DNA of 64,000 nucleotides, from the NCBI RefSeq assembly GCF_015775975.1, contig NZ_CP064056.1:186001-250000 (forward strand), read 5' to 3'. The first letter of the stretch is position 1. Each line of letters opens with the position of its first letter. Of this stretch, positions 35,745-44,122 are shown piece after piece. Origin of the DNA: Staphylococcus lloydii (GTDB taxonomy: Bacteria > Bacillota > Bacilli > Staphylococcales > Staphylococcaceae). A model generated the notes under the pieces. That model was not told the origin of the DNA. It was given only the letters and a program-made list of their open reading frames with translations, and made no database searches. The position numbers and the translations under genes were made by a program.

Positions 35745-37848
35745 ATTCAAAAGAGATTAATTCTACTTGCTCTAAATCATTAGCATACATTGGTATTTTA
35801 CTGTCTTTTTGCATAAAGATAGGTATTGTATCTTGTTGAATAGCTAATTGAATGTATTGACCTCCGTCGTACCGTTCTTTAGTAAAGAAGTTGATCCAAC
35901 CTTTGCCGTTTTGAGGTAGGTATATGGCTTTAGTTGTTTGTCCTGGCTCTACAACTGGAGAAACCAACATGTCTGAACCTAACAGCCACGTTTCATAATC
36001 TTCTAACGTTTGACTGTCGTCTTCAAATTCTAAAAATGTTGGCCTTACTATTGGAATAAAGTTGTTGTGACTCTCTTGTTGTAATTGATCAAAATAAGGT
36101 ATCAGCCGTTCATGAAGGTGCATTGCTGTTTTCACTTCTTCAAGTACTTCTGTGTGCATCCATGGTTCATTTACCGTTTGATCGCTATTCCAAGAATGTA
36201 TTGAAAAACGTGGATAAAATATACCATTTTGAACCCAACGTAAAAATAACTCTGGATCAGGTTTCGGTCCTGAAAAGCCGCCAATATCATGTCCAAAATT
36301 ATGTACACCAGATAAACTTAAACCTTGCGCCATGTAATTATTATATTTAAGAGATTCCCAACTCGTATTATTATCACCCGTCCAAGTTTGTACATATTTA
36401 GACATCCCCGCACAACCAGAACGACTAATAACATAAGGTGTCGTAGTGCCAGTTTCTTGAATTTGAATATCACGGGAAGCCTTAGACATTAATAATGGCA
36501 TTATGGCTCTATAGTCATTGAAATTAGTATGCTCGGTATTAAAACTATGCACTTGGGCATGTGCGTCCCAAATTTCAAATTCATTATTGTCATTCCACGT
36601 ACAATTTATATGATTGTCGAGCAATTTTGTTTTAACTTGATGTTGCCACCATTCAATCGTTTTAGGATTCGTAAAATCTAAGTAATAACCTTCATCATCC
36701 CAAAATTGAATTTTAAGAGGGTCGCCATGTTCATTTTTGATAAAACCATCAAATGCTAACACTTCATCTAGTAATGGATGATTTAACATAAGCGATGGTT
36801 TGATGTTGGCTACGACTTCTACGTTATTATTGGTAAACGTTTTACCAAATTCTTTTGGATTAGGGAATTTATCATAGTTCCAATTAAAAACATAACGTTT
36901 GTCATCAATAGACGTATAGCCTGATGATAAATGAAATGAACGTACATTAATCTCATGCTTTTGACAATCATTTAAAAATTGAGATAACCGTTCTTGTGAA
37001 TGTGGTTCATCAGTGTATTGCATCGTTGAACCAGAATAAGACGCACTCCAACTCGGAAATACAGTTGGTCTACCAGTTAACTGACTAAATTGACGTGTTA
37101 CATCTTTTATTTTAGTGCCCCCAATAACGTAATAATCTAGAAAATCAGCATCAGTTTCGTAATAACGATAATAACCATGATAATTATCAAGTTCCTTGCC
37201 TAAGTCGAATAAAGATTGTTGATAGTCATCGTAATAAATACCATAAGACATTTGATTCGATGGTTTATAAGTGATGTAAAACGGAATATGTTTGTACAAT
37301 GGATCTGTATTTTTTGCGCTATAGCCCATAGCATCAATATTGAGCATGCGGTATCTATCGCCATGCTTATTGACTAAACCTGATTTTTCACCAAGACCAA
37401 AATATTTATCATCGATTTCCCTAGAAATATAATGACATGTAGAATGATTGTCGGCAATGTCTGATTTGTAGGCTTGAGTAGGGCGGTCGTTAAATATAGG
37501 CTGGAATATACCATCCATATCTTTTTGTAACCAATAAAATTTCAAACGTTGTTTATCACATACTAGTCGTAGTTGATTTGTTTCAATGATAATGGCATCG
37601 TTATTTTCCTCTAAATTAAATTGAGGCAAGGTAAAACCTTGAGTATGATACCTTGATAAGCCTTCGTAAGGTAGTGGTGTATCATAAGGAGTGATCGTAT
37701 ATGTAGGTAATGTTATTTGGTGGGTATTACTTATTTTTACATTGATAATAGTATCTTCTAATACACGAATAATATAAAAAAATTCTTTCTTTGGATGTTT
37801 GATTTCCACAGTATGTGCGTTAACTAAATGTGCTGTTTTGTATGTCAT
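35743..37848 (-). CDS. Glycoside hydrolase family 31 (alpha-glucosidase/alpha-xylosidase type)
   Basis: The 701-residue cytosolic enzyme should release a sugar from alpha-linked glycosides. The catalytic nucleophile Asp lies in CTWNDNNEFEIWD and the acid/base region in SRSGCAGMSKYVQTWTGDNNTSWESL, with GHDIGGFSGPKPDPELFLRW next. Residues 1-230 form the N-terminal beta-sandwich (EKYFGLGEKSGLVNKHGDRYRMLN near its end, as DDKYFGLGEKSG). The exact glycone cannot be set by eye: GH31 also holds sulfoquinovosidases, transglycosylases and galactosidases. No signal peptide is seen, so the glycoside must be imported, and the convergent TRAP operon shares its operator sequence. GGAGG precedes ATG 37848. 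Confidence 0.88.
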   Translation of the reverse strand: MTYKTAHLVNAHTVEIKHPKKEFFYIIRVLEDTIINVKISNTHQITLPTYTITPYDTPLPYEGLSRYHTQGFTLPQFNLEENNDAIIIETNQLRLVCDKQRLKFYWLQKDMDGIFQPIFNDRPTQAYKSDIADNHSTCHYISREIDDKYFGLGEKSGLVNKHGDRYRMLNIDAMGYSAKNTDPLYKHIPFYITYKPSNQMSYGIYYDDYQQSLFDLGKELDNYHGYYRYYETDADFLDYYVIGGTKIKDVTRQFSQLTGRPTVFPSWSASYSGSTMQYTDEPHSQERLSQFLNDCQKHEINVRSFHLSSGYTSIDDKRYVFNWNYDKFPNPKEFGKTFTNNNVEVVANIKPSLMLNHPLLDEVLAFDGFIKNEHGDPLKIQFWDDEGYYLDFTNPKTIEWWQHQVKTKLLDNHINCTWNDNNEFEIWDAHAQVHSFNTEHTNFNDYRAIMPLLMSKASRDIQIQETGTTTPYVISRSGCAGMSKYVQTWTGDNNTSWESLKYNNYMAQGLSLSGVHNFGHDIGGFSGPKPDPELFLRWVQNGIFYPRFSIHSWNSDQTVNEPWMHTEVLEEVKTAMHLHERLIPYFDQLQQESHNNFIPIVRPTFLEFEDDSQTLEDYETWLLGSDMLVSPVVEPGQTTKAIYLPQNGKGWINFFTKERYDGGQYIQLAIQQDTIPIFMQKDSKIPMYANDLEQVELISFE

Positions 37849-38310
37849 TTGGGAGCCTCCTCAATAAAAATGAAAACGTTGTTATTTTATAGCATATAGC
37901 TTTATGTGTAAAATTGCAAAATAAGTGGGTGGTTATTTAATAATTTTTTTATGTGATTGAAGAGATTTTTAGACATAATGATAGTATATTAGTTTTTCGT
38001 TTATTATCTAAAAAATATTTAAAGGTACTATAGAATCAGACTTGTTAAAAAGCGACATCTTGCCTAACCGTTAATGTATTGTGCAATATTGTATTTGAAA
38101 AACGTTTTTAAATACATTTAAGACCTAAAGTTAACGAATTTGGCAAAATTAAACGTAATTATATTTTTGTATCGTACAATTTAAATAGTAAAACAAAGAT
38201 GATTAATAAGTGATCGTTACATACAGCAGAATTTGTGTCATTCATAATATTAGTCACTTATATATAATCTCTTTTGTTTTAACTATACAAATTGAAGGAG
38301 TGTTTATATT
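37849..38310. other. 462-bp region between GH31 and the PSM-beta gene
   Basis: It holds the GH31 promoter/operator (37871-37920) and, at its other end, the PSM-beta promoter: TATAAT at 38263-38268 with no good -35, as expected for an activator-dependent promoter such as those bound by AgrA. I could not identify a clear AgrA repeat pair. Nothing else is supported. Confidence 0.4.
37871..37890 (-). promoter_or_regulatory. LacI/CcpA-type operator before the GH31 gene
   Basis: TGAAAACGTTGTTATTTTAT shares AACGTTGTTATTTT with the TRAP operator. TGAAAACGTTGTTA also fits the cre consensus with one mismatch, so CcpA, a local LacI-type repressor or both may bind. It lies just downstream of an extended -10 element (TGcTATAAAA on the minus strand). 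Confidence 0.6.
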
Positions 38311-38442
38311 ATGTCAGGTATCGTAGAAGCAATTTCAAACGCAGTAAAATCAGGTTTAGGTCATGACTGGGTAACAATGGGTACTAGTATTGCAGATGCA
38401 GTAGCTAAAGGTGTAGACGCAATCGCTGGTTTAATTGGCTAA
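38311..38442 (+). CDS. Beta-class phenol-soluble modulin / SLUSH-type peptide
   Basis: This is a 43-residue amphipathic peptide starting [20 protein letters not shown] and continuing [23 protein letters not shown]. It closely resembles the S. lugdunensis SLUSH peptides and beta-PSMs (the DW.TMGTSIA core followed by a second helix). Such peptides are exported without a signal peptide by the Pmt ABC system and act in haemolysis, biofilm structure and antibacterial activity. GAAGGAGTG lies eight bases before ATG 38311. Beta-PSM genes usually come in tandem sets of two to four, but only one copy exists here, followed by a terminator. Control by Agr is likely from the family. Confidence 0.92.
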   Translation: MSGIVEAISNAVKSGLGHDWVTMGTSIADAVAKGVDAIAGLIG

Positions 38443-38497
38443 TCGCACAATTTAAGTAATAAACATATATGTATGACGAACTATCGTTCAACCATAA

Positions 38498-38550
38498 AGC
38501 ACTTTCGTTAAATTCATTTAATTATGAAGTTTAGCGAAAGTGTTTTTTGT
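38498..38550 (+). terminator. Terminator of the PSM-beta gene
   Basis: GCACTTTCGTTAAA pairs with TTTAGCGAAAGTGT (one mismatch or G-T pair) across an AT-rich loop and ends in six T. Confidence 0.85.
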
Positions 38551-38616
38551 TATTTTTATAAATAATTGCTATATATTTACCAGCATTATATTAGTGATTA
38601 TCCATACAATATTACA

Positions 38617-38632
38617 ACACATTCGAATGTGT
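38617..38632. promoter_or_regulatory. Palindrome upstream of the MMPL gene
   Basis: ACACATTCGAATGTGT is a perfect 16-bp palindrome about 160 bases before the MMPL start. It may be an operator (TetR type) or part of a hairpin, as T-rich sequence follows. Confidence 0.45.
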
Positions 38633-38792
38633 GTTGTATTTTTCGACACAATGAAAAATCTAATGGTGTTCACTATCTTAGGAAAAGAGTAAAGTTGATA
38701 ATGTATTTTTCAAACAGAAAATACTTTAAGCATTTAAAAAAGGGTAAATGTAATAGGTAGTTAAAATTAAAAATAAAATAGGAGGGAATGTT

Positions 38793-41444
38793 TTGGCAAA
38801 ACTACTGTATAGAATGGGGTCATTCATTGCTAAACATAAATGGACCGCTCTTTTCTCATGGATTATTGTACTTGCTATTATAGTAGGTATACTTTCAGTT
38901 AATTCACCGAAATTTGACGACGACATTACAATGAATGGTCTTAAATCATTAGATACTAATGACAAAATTAGTAAAGAATTCCATCAGGATAGTCAAAAAG
39001 CATCGATGCGGATTGTCTTCCATTCCGATAAAGACAATGGCATTACAGAGAAAAGCACGAAGAAAGATATAGAAAAAGCGTTAGATAATATTAGTCAAGA
39101 TGATGATTACATCCAAAACGTTTCTAACCCTTATGATAGTGGACAAGTCAACAAAGATAAAAATACAGCAATTGCACAAATTAGTTATGTCGTACCACAA
39201 ACAGGATTGAAAGATCAGTCGAAAAAAATTATCGACAGAGAAGTTAAAGATGTAACGGATGCTCATAATGTACACGTTGAAAAAACTGACCAAATGGCTA
39301 TGGGCTCTGAACCAGGTGGTACTTCCGAACTTGTCGGCATTATCGCTGCATTTATCATATTGTTAATTACATTTGGTTCAATCATTGCGGCTGGTATGCC
39401 TATAGTGAGTGCTTTAATTGGTTTAGGCACAAGTGTAGGACTTGTCGGATTATTAACATATGTCTTTGATATACCGAACGTAACTTTAACACTATCGATT
39501 ATGATAGGTCTTGCCGTTGGTATCGACTACTCGCTATTTATTCTCTTTAGATATAAAGAAATTGCGAAAAAAGGCAAGGATCCAATAGAAGCAATCGGTT
39601 TAGCGGTAGGTACTGCAGGTAGTGCAGTTATATTTGCCGGAATTACAGTAATGGTAGCCGTTTGTGGCTTATCACTTGTAGGTATAAATTTCTTAGCAGT
39701 TATGGGATTCTCTTCTGCTATTAGTGTATTATTCGCCGTGTTAGCAGCGCTAACATTATTACCAGCGTTGATTAGCATTTTCCATAAACGTATTAAATTA
39801 ACTACTAAAAGAGATAAACAACAACCTAAAGCTAAAAATTCAGAAAGTAGCCCTTGGGGTAGATTTATCGTCGGGAAACCTATCATTGCAACACTTATTG
39901 GTTTAGTTATTTTAATTCTTGCACTTCTACCAGTAAGTCATATGCGTTTAGGTATGCCTGATGACAGTCTTAAACCTTTAGATTCACCACAACATAAAGC
40001 ATACAAAATGATTTCCGATAACTTTGGCCCTGGATATAACGGTCAAATTGTCATGTTAGTGAATACTAAAGATGATGGTAGTAAAAAAGATATTCAAAAC
40101 GATTTAGATAATATTCGCAATGACATTAAAGATTTAGATCACGTAGATAAAGTACAAAAAGCACAGCTTAATGACAATAATCATTATGCGCTGATTTCAA
40201 TTATTCCTGAACAAGGACCAAATGCTAAATCTACTCAGGATTTAACTTACGAATTGCGTGATTACAACAGTCAGGCTAAAGAGAAATATAACCTTGATAC
40301 TGAAATTTCAGGTCAAAGTGTAATCAATATTGATATGTCTGAAAAACTTAACAATGCAATTCCGGTATTCGCTGGTGTTATCGTAGCAATTGCTTTCGTA
40401 TTGTTAGCATTTGTCTTCCGTTCAATCTTAGTACCGTTAAAAGCAGTGTTAGGCTTCGTACTTTCACTTGTGGCAACGTTAGGTTTTACAACATTAGTCA
40501 TGCAAGATGGATTTTTAAGTAATCTATTTGGTGTAGATACGACCGGTCCAGTACTGGCATTCTTACCTGTTATCGTCATAGGTATACTCTTTGGTCTCGC
40601 CATAGACTACGAGTTATTCTTAATGACACGTGTGCATGAAGAATATAGTAAGACTGGTGACAATGACCACGCGATTCTCGTAGGTATTAAGCAAAGTGGA
40701 CCAGTTATCGTGGCTGCAGCATTGATTATGTTCAGTGTATTTATTTCATTCGTCTTCCAAGATGATGCAACAATCAAATCTATCGGTATAGCCTTAGGTT
40801 TCGGTGTACTCTTTGATGCATTCATCGTTCGTATGACTATTATTCCAGCACTGACAAAATTATTTGGTAAAGCTTCTTGGTACTTACCTAAATGGTTAGA
40901 GGGCATCATGCCTGAAATTGATATCGAAGGTAAAGCATTAGAAGAAAACGAAACAGACAACACACAACAAGCAACAGATTCATCAAACAACTACGATGAA
41001 TATACAGAAACTAATGACCAAAACAGACCATATGCTGACAGTCAAAAACCATCATATATGGGTTACGAACATGAACAACCTAAGCCATATAGCAATGACG
41101 GTCGTAACACGTTTATTCATCAAGCACCTCCAAGTTACTTTGGTGCACAACAACCAGAACAAGATGAAGATATCGACTATGAAACATTGTACACACAAGA
41201 AGGCAACGGTCATGAACAAGACAGACAGCACTATTCACGATATGAAGGTTATGAGCCTCATGAAGATATGAATAAAGATAAAATAGAGAAAACTACAGCA
41301 TTATATGAAGCGTTAGCTAAAGAAACTTCAGACCAAGATATCGTCTTCAACGCTTTAATGTTATATGCACGTGTGAACAATAAAGCAATCTATGACAAAT
41401 ACAAAAATGAACACACAAATAATGGTTACGGAGATTTAGAATAA
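38793..41444 (+). CDS. MMPL-family (RND superfamily) exporter
   Basis: The 883-residue membrane protein has two MMPL halves, each with one leading helix, a large extracellular loop and five helices. Helix motifs include GLAVGIDYSLFILFRYKE (first half) and GILFGLAIDYELFLMTRVHEEY (second half), with the proton-relay Asp in GIDY/AIDY. After residue about 710 the protein ends in a long acidic, Gln/Asn/Tyr-rich hydrophilic tail. The size and plan resemble S. aureus FarE, a fatty acid/lipid exporter, and lipid-like cargo is likely. TTG 38793 follows GGAGGG. The next gene, an OpuAC-type lipoprotein, is 22 bases downstream and likely cotranscribed. Confidence 0.88.
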   Translation: MAKLLYRMGSFIAKHKWTALFSWIIVLAIIVGILSVNSPKFDDDITMNGLKSLDTNDKISKEFHQDSQKASMRIVFHSDKDNGITEKSTKKDIEKALDNISQDDDYIQNVSNPYDSGQVNKDKNTAIAQISYVVPQTGLKDQSKKIIDREVKDVTDAHNVHVEKTDQMAMGSEPGGTSELVGIIAAFIILLITFGSIIAAGMPIVSALIGLGTSVGLVGLLTYVFDIPNVTLTLSIMIGLAVGIDYSLFILFRYKEIAKKGKDPIEAIGLAVGTAGSAVIFAGITVMVAVCGLSLVGINFLAVMGFSSAISVLFAVLAALTLLPALISIFHKRIKLTTKRDKQQPKAKNSESSPWGRFIVGKPIIATLIGLVILILALLPVSHMRLGMPDDSLKPLDSPQHKAYKMISDNFGPGYNGQIVMLVNTKDDGSKKDIQNDLDNIRNDIKDLDHVDKVQKAQLNDNNHYALISIIPEQGPNAKSTQDLTYELRDYNSQAKEKYNLDTEISGQSVINIDMSEKLNNAIPVFAGVIVAIAFVLLAFVFRSILVPLKAVLGFVLSLVATLGFTTLVMQDGFLSNLFGVDTTGPVLAFLPVIVIGILFGLAIDYELFLMTRVHEEYSKTGDNDHAILVGIKQSGPVIVAAALIMFSVFISFVFQDDATIKSIGIALGFGVLFDAFIVRMTIIPALTKLFGKASWYLPKWLEGIMPEIDIEGKALEENETDNTQQATDSSNNYDEYTETNDQNRPYADSQKPSYMGYEHEQPKPYSNDGRNTFIHQAPPSYFGAQQPEQDEDIDYETLYTQEGNGHEQDRQHYSRYEGYEPHEDMNKDKIEKTTALYEALAKETSDQDIVFNALMLYARVNNKAIYDKYKNEHTNNGYGDLE

Positions 41445-41466
41445 TAGTAAAAGGAGGAAGCGATGA

Positions 41467-42399
41467 ATGATGAAACGACGTCTAATAAAAACGTTTGGTC
41501 TTATAGCCACATTAGCCTTAGCCCTAGTGCTAAGCGCTTGTGGTAATGGTGGTGGATCGTCAGACAATAAAAAAACATCTTTAGGTGATAAAGATGTTGA
41601 AATACCATATATTGCTTCAGATAACTCAACAGCACGCTCATTAGTCATTGCTGAAGTACTGAAGAAAGCTGGTTATAACGTTACGACAACACCTGTTCAA
41701 GCAAGTGGTCCACTATATGCTTCAGTTGCTGAAGATAAAAATCAATTTCATGCGGATGGTATATTCCCATCTACAGATAAGAAATATTACGACAAATTTA
41801 AAAACAAAGTTACCGTATATAAGCAACATCATCTAATTAGTAATGTTAAAGTAGGCTTAGCTGTTCCGAAATATGAAAAAGATGTTAGCTCAATTCGTGA
41901 CTTAAAAGATAAAGATTTCGGAAAATCTGTGGATTGGACAATACAAGGCACAGATAAACGTAATGGTGTAATGAAACAAACACAAGATGAAATTGGTAAC
42001 GATGATTTAGAGAAATACAGCCTAAATAAATCTTCAGACCAAGAGCAATTCAAGAAAATTCAAGGGGCTTATAAACAACAAAAACCTATAGTATTTACAG
42101 CTATGGATCCAAGTTGGATTAATAAAGAACTAGATTTTAAAATGTTAGATGATCCAGATAAAGTCTTTGGTAAACAAGACCAAAACATTAATTTAGTCTT
42201 TAACAAAGAATTTAAAGAAAGTCACCCAGGTGCATACAAAATAGCGACACGTATTGCCGACGATTGGAGTAAAAAAGACGAAGAAAAACTGTCTAAGAAA
42301 ATATTCGTCGACGATAAAAATCCTGAACAAACTGCCAAAGATTATGTGAATGATCATGACAGTAAAGTTGATGATTGGAAACAAGGCGTTGGCAATTAA
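41467..42399 (+). CDS. OpuAC-type (glycine betaine-like) substrate-binding lipoprotein
   Basis: This 310-residue lipoprotein has the signal peptide KTFGLIATLALALVLSAC (lipobox LSAC, Cys25) and an OpuAC/OsmX-type binding domain: VEIPYIASDNSTARSLVIAEVLKKAGYNV, VAEDKNQFHADGIFPSTDKKYYDKF and KPIVFTAMDPSWINKEL. Aromatic cages of known betaine binders lie in comparable positions, but the ligand is uncertain. There is no ABC permease or ATPase gene; instead it follows an MMPL exporter in the same operon (AGGAGG nine bases before ATG 41467). That pairing is unusual and suggests a function linked to the exporter or an unlinked ABC partner. Confidence 0.85.
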   Translation: MMKRRLIKTFGLIATLALALVLSACGNGGGSSDNKKTSLGDKDVEIPYIASDNSTARSLVIAEVLKKAGYNVTTTPVQASGPLYASVAEDKNQFHADGIFPSTDKKYYDKFKNKVTVYKQHHLISNVKVGLAVPKYEKDVSSIRDLKDKDFGKSVDWTIQGTDKRNGVMKQTQDEIGNDDLEKYSLNKSSDQEQFKKIQGAYKQQKPIVFTAMDPSWINKELDFKMLDDPDKVFGKQDQNINLVFNKEFKESHPGAYKIATRIADDWSKKDEEKLSKKIFVDDKNPEQTAKDYVNDHDSKVDDWKQGVGN

Positions 42400-42459
42400 G
42401 GTTGAAGCATAAGGTGGATTAGGAGTTATTTAATAAAATAGATATTTACACACATTATT

Positions 42460-42517
42460 TCCCTGTTCGTAACTTAGCAGAAAATGCTATTTCTCATGTT
42501 GCGAACAGGGATTTTTT
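42460..42517 (+). terminator. Rho-independent terminator after the MMPL/OpuAC operon
   Basis: TCCCTGTTCG pairs with CGAACAGGGA around a 38-base loop that has its own small stem (TAGCA/TGCTA), followed by six T. Confidence 0.85.
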
Positions 42518-42665
42518 ATATGTGAAAAATGTGTGAAATTTAATAGTACATATGACAAAAAACTTAAAAGTTTAGGGTGGTACGTTTTGTTAAGTGATGT
42601 TTGCTTGTGATAAGCTACGTCTAAATATAACTTGTAAAGCATTTTAAGTTTGAGGAGAGAACGTT

Positions 42666-43214
42666 ATGCAACCACAATCACCAGTTCAAAAGAGAACGGT
42701 TCAACATATTGTCCATGTGACATATCACTTACTTTATAAAAATTATTTTGATGTGATAACAGTACAACAAATTTGTGAAGAAGCGGAAATAAATCGGAGT
42801 ACATTTTATCGTTACTTCGAAGACAAATATGATTTGCTGTATTATCTAGCACAATACATTGGTTATTTATTGAAATCACGTGTGAACGAGGAAGATACAG
42901 ATACATTTGTCGAAGCCTTTGTGTCATATTTTGAAGCAAATAAAAAAATTTTTCGTCATCTGTTTACTTCAACTAAGTCAGGAGATATTTATCAGGAGCT
43001 GATTCAAGTGCATAGTAAATTGATGCTTGATGAGTCATGTGAAAAAAATGATGACTTATCAAGAAAAATACGTCAATCCAATCATCCTGAAATGTTGTGC
43101 GACTTTATGAGCGCTGGATTAATAGAAGTATTAAAAAATTGGGTTGATAATAATTATGACGATGATGCAGTAGAATTGTATCATTTCTTTAAAAATACTA
43201 TAGCGACATTATAA
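42666..43214 (+). CDS. TetR/AcrR-family transcriptional regulator
   Basis: The 182-residue repressor has an N-terminal TetR helix-turn-helix (YFDVITVQQICEEAEINRSTFYRYFEDKYDLLYYL, residues 27-61) and an all-alpha ligand domain. It follows the MMPL/OpuAC operon on the same strand, behind a terminator. It may control that operon, but the 38617 palindrome is not repeated in front of this gene. GAGGAGAG precedes ATG 42666. Confidence 0.88.
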   Translation: MQPQSPVQKRTVQHIVHVTYHLLYKNYFDVITVQQICEEAEINRSTFYRYFEDKYDLLYYLAQYIGYLLKSRVNEEDTDTFVEAFVSYFEANKKIFRHLFTSTKSGDIYQELIQVHSKLMLDESCEKNDDLSRKIRQSNHPEMLCDFMSAGLIEVLKNWVDNNYDDDAVELYHFFKNTIATL

Positions 43215-43318
43215 TAGTTTTGAATACTCGAAAGATTATTGTTAAGCGTTAGAGTCACTATAGTTTGTAAATACTTTAATTATAAAGATGAAAATAAACT
43301 TAAATGGGGTGGAAAGTG

Positions 43319-43993
43319 ATGGAAAGAGTCTTTTATGGCAATGAAGAGGAACAATTTTTCGAAGTTGGTGTTAACGATGAGACAAGTAATAAGTGGATAA
43401 TACTCATACACGGAGGTTATTGGCGTCAAAAGCATTCTAACGAGAATATCGGTGAGCTATTCGAAAAGTTGGGAACTGAAGGATTTAATGTGTTAACGAT
43501 AGAATATCGTCGTGGTGAGCATGAATGGCCCATACCAAATGAAGATGTAAGCGCGGCGATTACTAAATTTAAGCAATCAACATATTATCACGATGAGCAA
43601 GAACTTATTTTAATTGGTCATTCAGTGGGAGGTCAGCTTGCATTATTAAACGAAGGGGCAGTTGACCGTGTTGTCGCATTAGCACCAGTGACAGACGTAC
43701 CCTTCACATACGATAATGAATTAGGACAGAACGCTGCCAAAGCATATTTCGGCGATGATAAAGCACTCATGCGTCAGGCCTCGCCAATTGAAAAGTCGAA
43801 TTTATCATCACATACACTCATTGTGCATGGTAACAACGACGATCGAGTACTCGTCGAAAACACATTTGATTTTGCGCACAAATTCAAACACGCCAACCTA
43901 GATTTATTTATCTTCAACGACTTACCTCATATGGAATGCGTAAACCCAGCACATCCAGTATTCCAATATTTGCTGGAATGGATTAATGAGTAG
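43319..43993 (+). CDS. Alpha/beta hydrolase, kynurenine formamidase-like
   Basis: The 224-residue protein has the HGGYW motif (31-35) diagnostic of arylformamidase-type hydrolases. Its triad is Ser102 in IGHSVGG, Asp175 in HGNNDDRV and His204 in LPHMEC. The formamidase family acts on N-formylkynurenine and related amides or esters; no other tryptophan degradation gene is nearby, so the substrate is uncertain. The start is ATG 43319, six bases after GGGGTGG; an earlier ATG at 43304 overlaps that ribosome site. Confidence 0.85.
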   Translation: MERVFYGNEEEQFFEVGVNDETSNKWIILIHGGYWRQKHSNENIGELFEKLGTEGFNVLTIEYRRGEHEWPIPNEDVSAAITKFKQSTYYHDEQELILIGHSVGGQLALLNEGAVDRVVALAPVTDVPFTYDNELGQNAAKAYFGDDKALMRQASPIEKSNLSSHTLIVHGNNDDRVLVENTFDFAHKFKHANLDLFIFNDLPHMECVNPAHPVFQYLLEWINE

Positions 43994-44122
43994 ATATATA
44001 TTGAAAACTATTCATTATAATTTTTAATTGTAATGAATCAATTTTAACTGAGTGAACGAATTATGCGTATGATATAATAAATTAATTAGCAAAAGTGACG
44101 ATTTTAGAGGAGATTTTCAATA

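Larger units (their letters stand above)
38443..38792. other. 350-bp region between PSM-beta and MMPL genes
   Basis: It holds the PSM-beta terminator (38498-38550) and the 16-bp palindrome at 38617. An open frame of 64 codons at 38566-38760 lacks a ribosome site and good composition and is not accepted as a gene. Confidence 0.4.

Noticed and set aside
38030..38310. Possible AgrA direct repeats before the PSM-beta gene (for example ACCGTTAAT and AAAGTTAAC)
   Set aside because: The half-sites are weak and not spaced as a proper pair; I could not tell them from AT-rich chance matches.
38566..38760. 64-codon open frame between the PSM-beta and MMPL genes
   Set aside because: There is no ribosome binding site at the start, the predicted peptide resembles no family, and it covers a palindrome and the MMPL promoter region.
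39527..39886. Long antisense open frames within the MMPL gene (also 40313-40603 and 40607-40990, minus strand)
   Set aside because: They mirror the codon pattern of the well-supported MMPL gene, with no ribosome sites or promoters of their own.
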